A stretch of DNA of 28,146 nt, taken from IMG/VR virus record IMGVR_UViG_3300025309_000419, positions 1 to 28,146 of that record; one strand, given 5' to 3'. This document shows, piece after piece, positions 15,347 through 21,861 of this stretch (positions are counted from its first letter, which is position 1; every line of letters begins with the position of its first letter). This DNA is from a virus. The notes beneath the pieces were generated by a model. That model did not search any database. It had not been told where the DNA came from and worked only from the letters and a program-made list of their open reading frames with translations. The position numbers and the translations under genes were made by a program.

Positions 15347-16911
15347 TTTCGTTTCTCCATATCATCATAGTATTTTTGTACAGATACATCTGTAAAAATT
15401 GTTATTTGCGGATGCCACTTGACATTATTACTGTCGCTAAAATTCCCTACAAGACCGAGTTTGCTATCAGTAATTGTATATCCCCCGGCCTCATTGCACA
15501 TAAACAGAACAGCAGAGGCTTTGCCGAATTCTCCCCAAATAACTTCATTGGCACTTTGAGTTCTGCTGCTCTGCCCCTGCATATAGCAAAGATTTTGTGT
15601 TGTGTCGTATCCAGTAAAGAATCTGATTTTGTCTATCTGGTCTTTGTGTGGATTCTTGCTGTTAAGACCAATAAATAGATTTCCATTATTAGCAAATGTT
15701 CCTGCGTAATTCACAGCAGAGGATTGTTCGTAGGTATCAACCTGAATAATTAAATTGTTATTATCGTAAATAAAACCTACTTCGTGCCATTGGCCATCGT
15801 CAATGCGACTGGAGTATCGAGCCTCAAAGACAAGACCGTTTGAATCATACAGATAAATTTTCGGCCTGCCGGAAACAATACCAATTTCGTAGCCCTTGCC
15901 GTCCGTGCCTCTTTTTTTCATCAGGCCAGAAAACGGTGTTCTGGTATTTACCCAAAAATCAATAGCCCAACCATCAACAATATCGAATTTGTCATTATCA
16001 GGTATTTCAACAAATCCCCTGCCGTTAAAAGCAAGACTGTCGAGTATGTTTGCCGCAACATCGAGCGAAATAGTTGCTACGTTTGAATCGCTATAACTGT
16101 CATTGGCCTTAAATTTAAAGCTGTCCGTACCGTTCATATCCGTGATAAACCAGACAATATCACCCCAAGAGCTTAAAGTATAAGGCACTTTGGTTATCAT
16201 ACCGGCTCCGCTTTTTGGGTCTTGCAATGTGCCGTGAGCGGGTAATTGAGTGATTATATATTTCAGTTTGCCGGGCGGGTCTGGCTGTCCATCATCGGTT
16301 GCGATTAAGGTTATGGCCTCTGTAATATAGGCCATAGCACTGACCGTCCGATTACTGACCGTTGGACTTATAGGCTGGGCATTGACTTGTATTGTAGCCG
16401 TGCCGACAGACAGGCCGCCACACGGCGGATTGAAGCCGGTATTATCGTTAGCTCCGACATTAAAAACTACCGTGCCAGTATAATTCGGGTCTGCATTGAA
16501 TTGGAATGTATTACCCGCTAAATTATGAGGTACAGAGCTAACGCCGGTAATTGTACCCTGATTAGCATCCGGCAAAGACCGTATGCTGTAAGTAATGCTC
16601 TGTTCGTCTGTGGCAGTTATGGTAAGCGTTCGGCTCGTGCCGGCCAACATTATCACGCCCGATATATTCTGGATTACAGGCGGGCTGTCGTTGCTATCTC
16701 TTGCGAGCCATTCGCTGGCCATAATCGCAAGGTCGCCCGCATCAACATTGCCGCTTTCGTCAATATCAGCCGTAACATCATCGGTTTGCCAGCCATTTGC
16801 CAAAAGAGCAAAATCCCGCAAATCAACACAGCAATCGCCATTGCGATTCGACCGTGAAGCAATCGCTCCACAAGCCACTACCAACAAAATTATTAAAATT
16901 AGCTTTTTCAT
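15331..16911 (-). CDS. Secreted multidomain protein: dockerin-like, Ig-like repeats and LamG
   Basis: Domains of the 526-aa protein in order: signal peptide (MKKLILIILLVVACGAIA), then a dockerin-like pair of EF-hand repeats at about residues 23-72 (GDCCVDLRDFALLANGW and DIDESGNVDAGDLAIMASEW), two Ig/cadherin-like beta domains (about 76-180 and 183-290, containing NYTGTVVFNVGANDN and GTDSFKFKANDSYSDSN), a LamG domain (about 293-445; FVEIPDNDKFDIVDGWAIDFW) and a short C-terminal tail. This architecture is typical of planctomycete surface proteins. It is nonetheless locked into the late operon: ATGA overlap with the upstream gene and 16-nt overlap with the downstream one. Glycan or surface adhesion is the likely function. 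The LamG part is not a near copy of those in the tail proteins. Confidence 0.72.
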   Translation of the reverse strand: MKKLILIILLVVACGAIASRSNRNGDCCVDLRDFALLANGWQTDDVTADIDESGNVDAGDLAIMASEWLARDSNDSPPVIQNISGVIMLAGTSRTLTITATDEQSITYSIRSLPDANQGTITGVSSVPHNLAGNTFQFNADPNYTGTVVFNVGANDNTGFNPPCGGLSVGTATIQVNAQPISPTVSNRTVSAMAYITEAITLIATDDGQPDPPGKLKYIITQLPAHGTLQDPKSGAGMITKVPYTLSSWGDIVWFITDMNGTDSFKFKANDSYSDSNVATISLDVAANILDSLAFNGRGFVEIPDNDKFDIVDGWAIDFWVNTRTPFSGLMKKRGTDGKGYEIGIVSGRPKIYLYDSNGLVFEARYSSRIDDGQWHEVGFIYDNNNLIIQVDTYEQSSAVNYAGTFANNGNLFIGLNSKNPHKDQIDKIRFFTGYDTTQNLCYMQGQSSRTQSANEVIWGEFGKASAVLFMCNEAGGYTITDSKLGLVGNFSDSNNVKWHPQITIFTDVSVQKYYDDMEKRKCNGF

Positions 16912-17393
16912 CGCGGCTCCGCAACCTCAAAACAGACGTTCATAAATTCAAGATTACGCTGTATCTCTGCCGCATAATTCGGGTCGTTCGGGTCTGGCAG
17001 GATATTCGGGTCGTTGAGACATTCTATCACTGCCGACAAAAATTCATTGTTTTGTTGTTTTGTTTCCAGCGTGGTTTTCTTTTCGCAAACAATTTTGCCG
17101 ATAACTTGACAGCTACTCCCCGGCAAATTCATATCTGTACAAAGGGGCGGAGCGATAGCGTTCACGTCAACCGCAACCTGTCGGACTTCGCAAACATCCG
17201 CAATCCGCTGGCGTAATACTTCGTCAATCGTGCCAGTGTATATTTTCGTTGTGAGGTCTTGTTCCATTACTTTTAGCTCGGCAACTTTTTCGGAAAGCTC
17301 CGCCTGTCGAACTTCAAGACTATTTGGGTCTGTTGCCAAAACACACACACCCGCGAACACTATAACTACCAAAAAAATAATTATATTTTTCAT
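16908..17393 (-). CDS. Exported coiled-coil protein of unknown function
   Basis: The 161-aa protein has a signal peptide (MKNIIIFLVVIVFAGVCVLA), a predicted coiled coil (about residues 25-70, RQAELSEKVAELKVMEQDL), a Cys-containing middle (VCEVRQ, PLCTDM, SSCQVIGKIVCE) and a charged C-terminus. Six cysteines after the signal peptide suit an oxidising compartment, which supports export being real. I do not recognise a family. AGGGTG precedes the ATG by 6 nt, and the stop overlaps the dockerin/LamG ATG (ATGA), so the two are translated together and may form one exported complex. Confidence 0.55.
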   Translation of the reverse strand: MKNIIIFLVVIVFAGVCVLATDPNSLEVRQAELSEKVAELKVMEQDLTTKIYTGTIDEVLRQRIADVCEVRQVAVDVNAIAPPLCTDMNLPGSSCQVIGKIVCEKKTTLETKQQNNEFLSAVIECLNDPNILPDPNDPNYAAEIQRNLEFMNVCFEVAEPR

Positions 17394-17397
17394 TTTT

Positions 17398-17586
17398 TCA
17401 CCCTACCTGTTCAATTTGTACAATAATTTTTTCATCCTTTTTCGGCTTTTTAAAATCAAGTTTTCCGGGGAATTTCTCTGCAATTTCCTGCATACGCTTA
17501 CGGACAGTTTCCATATCTTCTGTCCCGTCAACAGGAATTTCAGCAACTTCGCTAACCCGATAAAATGCCGCTCTTAGCTTTGCCAT
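17398..17586 (-). CDS. Small protein of unknown function in the connector region
   Basis: A charged 62-aa protein with RKRMQEIAEKFPGKLDFKKPKKDEKIIVQIEQVG. No transmembrane segment and no family recognised. It has an AGAGG ribosome site 5 nt before the ATG, is separated from the upstream connector gene by a single base, and is followed four bases later by the exported coiled-coil gene. Context suggests a minor connector or regulatory role, but nothing in the sequence shows it. Confidence 0.55.
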   Translation of the reverse strand: MAKLRAAFYRVSEVAEIPVDGTEDMETVRKRMQEIAEKFPGKLDFKKPKKDEKIIVQIEQVG

Positions 17587-17587
17587 A

Positions 17588-18109
17588 TTAGCCTCTCTCG
17601 CAAACGCTGTTATCTGTGAGAAGTGATTTTAAAAGACATTCGACCAAAGAGTATTTTTTGACCTGTGATTTTCCACCTACATAAGTTGTTGATGTTTCTA
17701 TTGGTCCCGCCTTTGTGCTTTCACTTTTAATGTCCCCAGGCTCATCAATATCACCAAGTAGAGTATCGCCGCCGATAACTTTCAAAGCAAGCTCCGCACA
17801 AGCGTCTTTTAAGACCTGTGGAATTACATTGTATTCGATAAGGCAGTTCTCAATGTCGTAAGCTCCCGACCTCGGCCAAGCCAAAGCCTGAGTTGTCGAA
17901 TACTTTGTACCTCTCCATTTACCGGCGTGTTTTGCGTCAAGATACTGGGTCGCCAATCGCAAAGCTGATTCTTTTTCCGCATCGCTCGCCCCGCTCCAGG
18001 CTGTTGAGCCTGAATGCGATAAGTGATAAGCGTCAGCATCCGCAATGGACAAATAGCTTACTGCCGTTGACAACCCTGTGCCCGTTTCTACTACAAAAGT
18101 CGCAGCCAT
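17588..18109 (-). CDS. Head-tail connector, DnaT-like family
   Basis: A 173-aa protein with the pattern VETGTGLSTAVSYLSIADADAYH, then SDAEKESALRLATQYLDAKH, WRGTKYSTTQALAWPRSGAYD and IPQVLKDACAELALKVIGGD. This matches the phage protein family often labelled DnaT-like ssDNA-binding, whose position after the coat gene and helical architecture suggest a head-tail adaptor that docks on the portal. I favour the adaptor role. The AGGGA ribosome site lies 9 nt before the ATG, and the gene follows the signal-peptide protein gene by five bases. Confidence 0.75.
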   Translation of the reverse strand: MAATFVVETGTGLSTAVSYLSIADADAYHLSHSGSTAWSGASDAEKESALRLATQYLDAKHAGKWRGTKYSTTQALAWPRSGAYDIENCLIEYNVIPQVLKDACAELALKVIGGDTLLGDIDEPGDIKSESTKAGPIETSTTYVGGKSQVKKYSLVECLLKSLLTDNSVCERG

Positions 18110-18114
18110 TGGAC

Positions 18115-18885
18115 TTATTCCCTTTTGAATGGTTGGTAATATACTGTTATATCTCTCGCATCTAAATCACTACCACCCCTTTTGGTTTCGACAATTGAGG
18201 CCGTAGCTCCCGTTAAATTTGCGTCAACAACTAACAACTCAACATTGCCAAGTGATTTTGGGAATGTGAAAACAAAACTTTCCTCATTGGCCAAATTCCC
18301 ATCGCTCACCGAAACTTCGCCGGTGTTAAGAACAGATAAAGCCAGTAAGGCGGCCTGAACATTTGCAGCATTTATATCATAAGCCAGATTCGATGTTCGT
18401 TCGCCCAAATATGACAAAGTAAAATTACCGTCCGTTGCCGGAGCATCAACAGAAAGCGTTTGCACTTCGTTTGCATCGTTGACATCGGAAGCAGTAAGTG
18501 TCAACGGTGAAAAAACAGGGATACCCCGATGATTTATATTAGGGTCTATGCTGTCTTTTTCGGTAATTGCATAGCCATACGGCTCTAATACACTGTTGCA
18601 ATCGGTCTTAGAAAATAGCGTCAGGCCGATGTTGTCTTTGAGTTCTACGCTCCAGTCGGTTTCCGTGCCGTTGGAATCAATAGTAATTCGCTCAATCGTT
18701 CCATAAATCGGCTCTGTCGTCAAGCTAACCGTACCGACATCTGTATCGGTCAGACCAAATTTGACCATACCCCATTTGCTTTCGTGATTAGCCGTTGAAC
18801 CGTCTGGATAACTCACGGTAGCTGCCTGAGCCGTCATACAGCACATCAAGAGTATCAAAACTATTGTGAAAATGAATCGTTTCAT
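18115..18885 (-). CDS. Phage structural-type protein with a signal peptide
   Basis: The 256-aa protein begins with a signal peptide (MKRFIFTIVLILLMCCMTAQA). Residues about 40-125 resemble a virion protein family in which IERITIDSNGTETDWSVEL, LTLFSKTD and FSPLTLTASDV are recognisable. Residues about 130-240 (NEVQTLSVDAPATDGNFTLSY, ANVQAALLALSVLNTGEVSV, SFVFTFPKSLGNVELL) form the NEVQ/VQAAL-type beta domain that recurs in phage structural and large bacterial surface proteins. It lies between the head-associated gene and the connector, where phages often keep a decoration or structural protein. The added signal peptide is unexpected. A GAGGT ribosome site is 4 nt from the ATG. Confidence 0.65.
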   Translation of the reverse strand: MKRFIFTIVLILLMCCMTAQAATVSYPDGSTANHESKWGMVKFGLTDTDVGTVSLTTEPIYGTIERITIDSNGTETDWSVELKDNIGLTLFSKTDCNSVLEPYGYAITEKDSIDPNINHRGIPVFSPLTLTASDVNDANEVQTLSVDAPATDGNFTLSYLGERTSNLAYDINAANVQAALLALSVLNTGEVSVSDGNLANEESFVFTFPKSLGNVELLVVDANLTGATASIVETKRGGSDLDARDITVYYQPFKRE

Positions 18886-18935
18886 ATTTACCTCACTTTG
18901 TTTTTGTCTTTGATTTTCGTTGTTCCGGCCGCAGA

Positions 18936-19232
18936 TTATTCGGTCTTTGCTTCGGGCATAAAGCCTGCCTCTGTCAGTTTAGCGATGATTGTTTCACGCT
19001 TCTTGACATTGGCTGAAAGACCGGCTTTTACTGCAAATTCGGCAATTTGTTCATCGCTACACGTAGCGAAATCAAATACGATATTTGCATTGCCTGTTCC
19101 TGTTGAGCCTGTTTCGGTCTTTGCTTCGGGCATAAGTTTATAGCCCATATCAGCCCACTTTTGTTGGTCGATTTTATTGACGATGAGACGGCCTTTTTTG
19201 CCATACATTACGATTGTTTCTAAACTTGACAT
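18936..19232 (-). CDS. Small head-associated protein with a duplicated MPEAKTE segment
   Basis: The 98-aa protein has an N-terminal beta segment (VMYGKKGRLIVNKIDQQKWADMGYKL), the sequence MPEAKTET, a linker, and a helical SAP/HeH-like part (CSDEQIAEFAVKAGLSANVKKRETIIAKLTEAG). It ends in a second MPEAKTE. The duplication is visible in the DNA as a 23-bp direct repeat. The position immediately after the coat gene, and a strong AGGAG ribosome site, suggest a minor head protein comparable to gpFI. That role is inference from position. Confidence 0.6.
   Translation of the reverse strand: MSSLETIVMYGKKGRLIVNKIDQQKWADMGYKLMPEAKTETGSTGTGNANIVFDFATCSDEQIAEFAVKAGLSANVKKRETIIAKLTEAGFMPEAKTE
18939..18961. 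repeat. 23-bp direct repeat, copy 1 (partner 19113-19135)
   Basis: Identical to 19113-19135 over 23 bp. Both lie within the small head-associated gene and encode MPEAKTE in the same frame. Copy 1 forms the C-terminus of the protein. Confidence 0.85.
19113..19135. repeat. 23-bp direct repeat, copy 2 (partner 18939-18961)
   Basis: Second copy of the in-frame direct repeat; it encodes the internal MPEAKTE. The 151 bp between copies hold the SAP/HeH-like segment, which recombination between the repeats could delete in frame (174-bp period, a multiple of three). Confidence 0.85.
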
Positions 19233-19263
19233 TTTTAAACACTCCTAAATTTTTCGTTTTAAA

Positions 19264-19300
19264 TAATACCCGCCCGCCACAACTTGACAGGCGGGTATTA
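19264..19300 (-). terminator. Strong hairpin downstream of the coat gene
   Basis: TAATACCCGCC (19264-19274) and GGCGGGTATTA (19290-19300) pair perfectly over 11 bp around a 15-nt loop, 24 bp after the coat stop codon. On the - strand the stem is followed by TTTAAAA, a short T-tract. Likely a partial terminator and 3' stabiliser that raises coat mRNA above that of the downstream genes. Confidence 0.6.
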
Positions 19301-19323
19301 CATTTCTTTTTTGGTTTCAGCCG

Positions 19324-20472
19324 TTAGCTTTGGCCGCAACCACGACAAGCGAGATTCGGGTCAAGGGTCTTGACACCATACAGGATGTCAAGAGCAACCT
19401 TTACAGCCGAGGAATCGCCGACATAGAAGATTCTCGAACGAATCGCAAGGCCGGTTATTGGGTCTGTGATTGTCGCAATCTTCGCACCAAGTTCTGCCCC
19501 CATTTCGGATAGTGGGGCGGTTGCCAATGCAAATGCGTTTCTATGGAACGCAAGATTTGCACGGTGCGTGTCGATTCTCAAATCAACAACAGCATCGGCA
19601 AGGGCAGCCGCTTTTAATGGCGGTGTGATTGACAACGTAACAGTTGTATCAACCGTTGCATCGGCAGTAATCGCATAACGCTGCGTGTCGCCGGTAATAA
19701 CCAGTGAATCTCCAGCCTTAAACGTTCCGCCGTTTGTAATTGACTTGACAACGATACTTGTCGCACCTTTTGCGGCATTAGCGTTCAACGCACCGGCAAC
19801 GTCAGCACAAACACCGCCAGTATGAAGCGGTACGTTCTGGTTTGCGAAAATTTCCATACCAAACTTTGTGCCGAGAGAACCACGCATCAAGGTCTCAAGA
19901 CCAGCTTGGCCGGCAGTAGCGGCCTGATTAAACGCTGTAAGCCCCTGCAAGCCGAGTTGCAAGTTTCCGTCAACCATATAGTGTAGATTCCCAATATCAG
20001 AGACAGGCACTTTATTGTCGAACAGAACCTTATATACTCCGGTTATATCTGACAATGCCGTGCTACCATTGTTTGCAAGGTCGTAATACCAAGGAATGTC
20101 TTTGTACTTAGCACAAAGAGCCTGATCAATGTTATCGGCCAATGCGATAGCTGCCGGTCTGATATGCTCAGAGATAATCCGCTCATCTGACCACGCCAAT
20201 TCTTTATCTGTCAGACTGAACTTGACCTCTTTCCACTGGTCAAGAGTAATATCAACAGACTCTGTTTCCAAGTCCTGAGCTGAGGACGGAGCATTTTCGG
20301 CGGTAAATGTTGATGGTTTGCGGATGCTTACCGTCTGACCTTTGCCAAAAGCCTTTCGTTCTGCGTCATATCCACGATGGACACGGCCTGCCATACCAAG
20401 AGCCTTTTCAAGCTGTATCAAGGCTTCCTGTGCATAAAAAATCGGGTCATAAATCCCAAGTGATTGTGTCAT
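19324..20472 (-). CDS. Major capsid protein, P22 coat (gp5) type
   Basis: A 382-aa coat protein with an HK97-type fold expected to form the icosahedral head. Recognisable P22-coat-family segments are the N-terminal FYAQEALIQLEKALGMAGRVHRGYD, DITLDQWKEVKFSLTDKEL, IRPAAIALADNIDQALCAKY and the C-terminal LAFHRNAFALATAPL. An inserted beta domain lies at about residues 230-300 (AKGATSIVVKSITNGGTFKAGDSLVITG), comparable to insertion domains of this family. The C-terminus CRGCG carries two cysteines. The ribosome site TTTTAGGAGTTTTAAAATG is strong. Scaffold lies upstream and a strong hairpin downstream, fitting the most abundant virion protein. Confidence 0.9.
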   Translation of the reverse strand: MTQSLGIYDPIFYAQEALIQLEKALGMAGRVHRGYDAERKAFGKGQTVSIRKPSTFTAENAPSSAQDLETESVDITLDQWKEVKFSLTDKELAWSDERIISEHIRPAAIALADNIDQALCAKYKDIPWYYDLANNGSTALSDITGVYKVLFDNKVPVSDIGNLHYMVDGNLQLGLQGLTAFNQAATAGQAGLETLMRGSLGTKFGMEIFANQNVPLHTGGVCADVAGALNANAAKGATSIVVKSITNGGTFKAGDSLVITGDTQRYAITADATVDTTVTLSITPPLKAAALADAVVDLRIDTHRANLAFHRNAFALATAPLSEMGAELGAKIATITDPITGLAIRSRIFYVGDSSAVKVALDILYGVKTLDPNLACRGCGQS

Positions 20473-20524
20473 TTTAAAACTCCTAAAAAACTTTTACTTA
20501 AATTTTTTGCCAGCCAACACGTTG

Positions 20525-21328
20525 TTAGCTTTTTGCAATTTGAAGCTGGCATCCCGCCTTTGTCGCTGCTTCTTTAGCGGCTCTATATTTCTGCGGGTCT
20601 CTGGCATCAGCCTGAGACAGAACGTGTACTCCGTTCTGAATCTTAACACCACTGCCTGTTGCACCGCTACCCGATGCACCTGTACCCTCAAAAGCCGGAG
20701 CGTATGTATCTTTGGTTTTCATTTCTTGAACAAGTTCAGCAATCGACATATTGCCGGTCTGCCCGGTCGCCGGACTGATTCGCACAACACCGTCCTTATC
20801 TACAACCTCAACAACAAATTCGCCGTTTTCGAGCTGCTTCATTCTGACGCTGTTGCGAACGTGCGGCAGTAATAATTCGATATTGCCCTTGTTTTCTGAA
20901 ATGGCTTTTATCGCAGCAGATTCGACCAGAAGTTTTTCAAGCTGCTTAGTCAATTTGCTTACCGAGGTATCTTTCGCACTAAGTTCCCCTTTGTGCTTAT
21001 CTTCAAGTTGTTTCTTGATAGCCTCAATCTGTTCTTTGACCTTTCCCTCGGTCGGCAATTCTCCAAGATTCTTAATCTTTTCAAGTGCCGCTCTGGCTGC
21101 CTGAGCATCAAGTCCCTCGAATGCTTTCAGGCCACCTAAAGCCGTGTCTTTTGCGGCTCGCTCTGCACTGAGAGCAGATTTAAGACCTTTGACGTTTTCC
21201 AGAGCAAAATCATTCACCGGCATCACATCAAGCAAGTATGACCCATCATCTTGTTTTTTGTACTCCGGCCTGATTGCTTCTGGTAATTTGTCGAACGCTT
21301 CACTTTTGATAATCGCTGCTAATGCCAT
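20525..21328 (-). CDS. Capsid scaffolding protein
   Basis: A 267-aa protein directly before the coat gene with scaffold character. It has a long charged helical/coiled-coil middle (about residues 45-145, ALSAERAAKDTALGGLKAFEGL to KLTKQLEKLLVESAA), a conserved-looking GNIELLLPHVRNSVRM segment, a Gly/Ser-rich linker (GTGASGSGATGSG), and a C-terminal RDPQKYRAAKEAATKAG helix that could contact coat. It would direct procapsid assembly and then leave the head. No protease gene is visible nearby. AAAGGAG lies 8 nt before the ATG. The gene is first in the transcript that begins in the 21329-21532 control region. Confidence 0.82.
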   Translation of the reverse strand: MALAAIIKSEAFDKLPEAIRPEYKKQDDGSYLLDVMPVNDFALENVKGLKSALSAERAAKDTALGGLKAFEGLDAQAARAALEKIKNLGELPTEGKVKEQIEAIKKQLEDKHKGELSAKDTSVSKLTKQLEKLLVESAAIKAISENKGNIELLLPHVRNSVRMKQLENGEFVVEVVDKDGVVRISPATGQTGNMSIAELVQEMKTKDTYAPAFEGTGASGSGATGSGVKIQNGVHVLSQADARDPQKYRAAKEAATKAGCQLQIAKS

Positions 21329-21342
21329 AACATATACTCCTT

Positions 21343-21395
21343 TGGCTTCCCGCCATAACTTTTAAGAGGTTTCCCGCCTCTCGGACTTCCCGTCC
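21343..21395 (-). promoter_or_regulatory. Leader with three hairpins sharing a GGGAA loop
   Basis: In the scaffold mRNA leader, three consecutive stem-loops can be read on the - strand. They are GGAC-GGGAA-GTCC (21395-21383), AGAGG-CGGGAAA-CCTCT (21381-21365) and TGGC-GGGAA-GCCA (21355-21343). Stems differ but the loop sequence is the same, a sign of selection on loops displayed by stems. The last hairpin ends one base before the AAAGGAG ribosome site. The arrangement suits a translational operator for an RNA-binding protein; the GGA-in-loop pattern is that bound by CsrA-type proteins. Confidence 0.6.
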
Positions 21396-21449
21396 TAATT
21401 TATTCGTAAGCAGGCAACACACCTGCATTAAACGCTTTATGCGGGCAAT

Positions 21450-21492
21450 AAAAAAAGACGGAGTTAGTGAGTTAGCACTAACTTGCCGTCTT
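21450..21492 (-). terminator. Strong intrinsic terminator between head-morphogenesis and scaffold genes
   Basis: On the - strand AAGACGG pairs with CCGTCTT and inside it AGTTAGTG pairs with CACTAACT (CTAACT loop, two unpaired bases). Seven T residues (21456-21450) follow. It would stop transcripts arriving from the packaging genes before the scaffold/coat genes. Confidence 0.8.
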
Positions 21493-21493
21493 C

Positions 21494-21523
21494 ATTATTC
21501 TTGCGTCCTTAACGCTGTTGCAA
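21494..21523 (-). promoter_or_regulatory. Candidate promoter for the capsid-tail transcription unit
   Basis: On the - strand TTGCAA (21523-21518, 4 of 6) and AATAAT (21499-21494, 5 of 6) are 18 bp apart. The predicted start is near 21487, inside the 5' arm of the terminator hairpin. Such transcripts would carry a shortened hairpin arm and could escape termination, while read-through transcripts would not. Moderate match only. Confidence 0.4.
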
Positions 21524-21529
21524 CAACGT
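21512..21529. promoter_or_regulatory. 18-bp operator-like palindrome
   Basis: ACGCTGTTGCAACAACGT is palindromic except for one pair of positions (4 and 15), with a perfect 10-bp TGTTGCAACA core. It overlaps the -35 of the candidate promoter. Size and symmetry suit a dimeric repressor or activator. Confidence 0.5.
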
Positions 21530-21559
21530 CAAGAAACCCGCTTAAAATTTATTTACTTT

Positions 21560-21856
21560 TTATCTCGAATACTTTCCGCAACATTTTCTATGTTGCCTGC
21601 CTGAGCCACATCTACAAAGCTCTTTACGCTTATTACCGCCTATGCCCATTCGCTCTCGCATTGTCTTGGCTTTTCTTAAAAAACTATCAACATCATCAGT
21701 GGCTATGCCGTTTTTCTCAGCGACAATCATTTTCAGATTATCGCAATGGTCAGCCATTTCATCATCTGTCGGCTTATGGCCGCCACGAACCTTTGCGAGA
21801 AATTCCCGCGTATCTGCCAGTGTCGGATTTACAACTGTTTCGGTATTATTAGTCAT
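21560..21856 (-). CDS. Small SEC-C zinc-motif protein
   Basis: A 98-aa protein with a helical N-terminal part (TLADTREFLAKVRGGHKPTDDEMADHCDNLKMIVAEKNG) and a C-terminal SEC-C motif. The zinc ligands are visible in CRCGSGRQHRKCCG (Cys81, Cys83, Cys92, Cys93). SEC-C motifs are best known from SecA, where they mediate contacts with SecB and the ribosome. Here it is attached to a short domain I do not recognise and lies last in the packaging/portal operon. AGGA precedes the ATG by about 8 nt. A role in adapting or recruiting a host factor to head assembly is speculation. Confidence 0.72.
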   Translation of the reverse strand: MTNNTETVVNPTLADTREFLAKVRGGHKPTDDEMADHCDNLKMIVAEKNGIATDDVDSFLRKAKTMRERMGIGGNKRKELCRCGSGRQHRKCCGKYSR

Positions 21857-21861
21857 AAAAC

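Noticed and set aside
16525-17216. Long + strand open frames opposite the dockerin/LamG and coiled-coil genes
   Set aside because: They are shadows of well-supported, translationally coupled - strand genes and show no domain or ribosome site.
20494-20691. A 65-codon - strand frame overlapping the end of the scaffold gene
   Set aside because: It overlaps the scaffold gene out of frame, has no ribosome site and is rich in residues typical of shadow frames.
21439-21852. A 137-codon open frame on the + strand opposite the SEC-C gene and the terminator
   Set aside because: It runs through the terminator and palindrome, is antisense to a gene with a clear SEC-C motif and good ribosome site, and its product looks like arbitrary translation.
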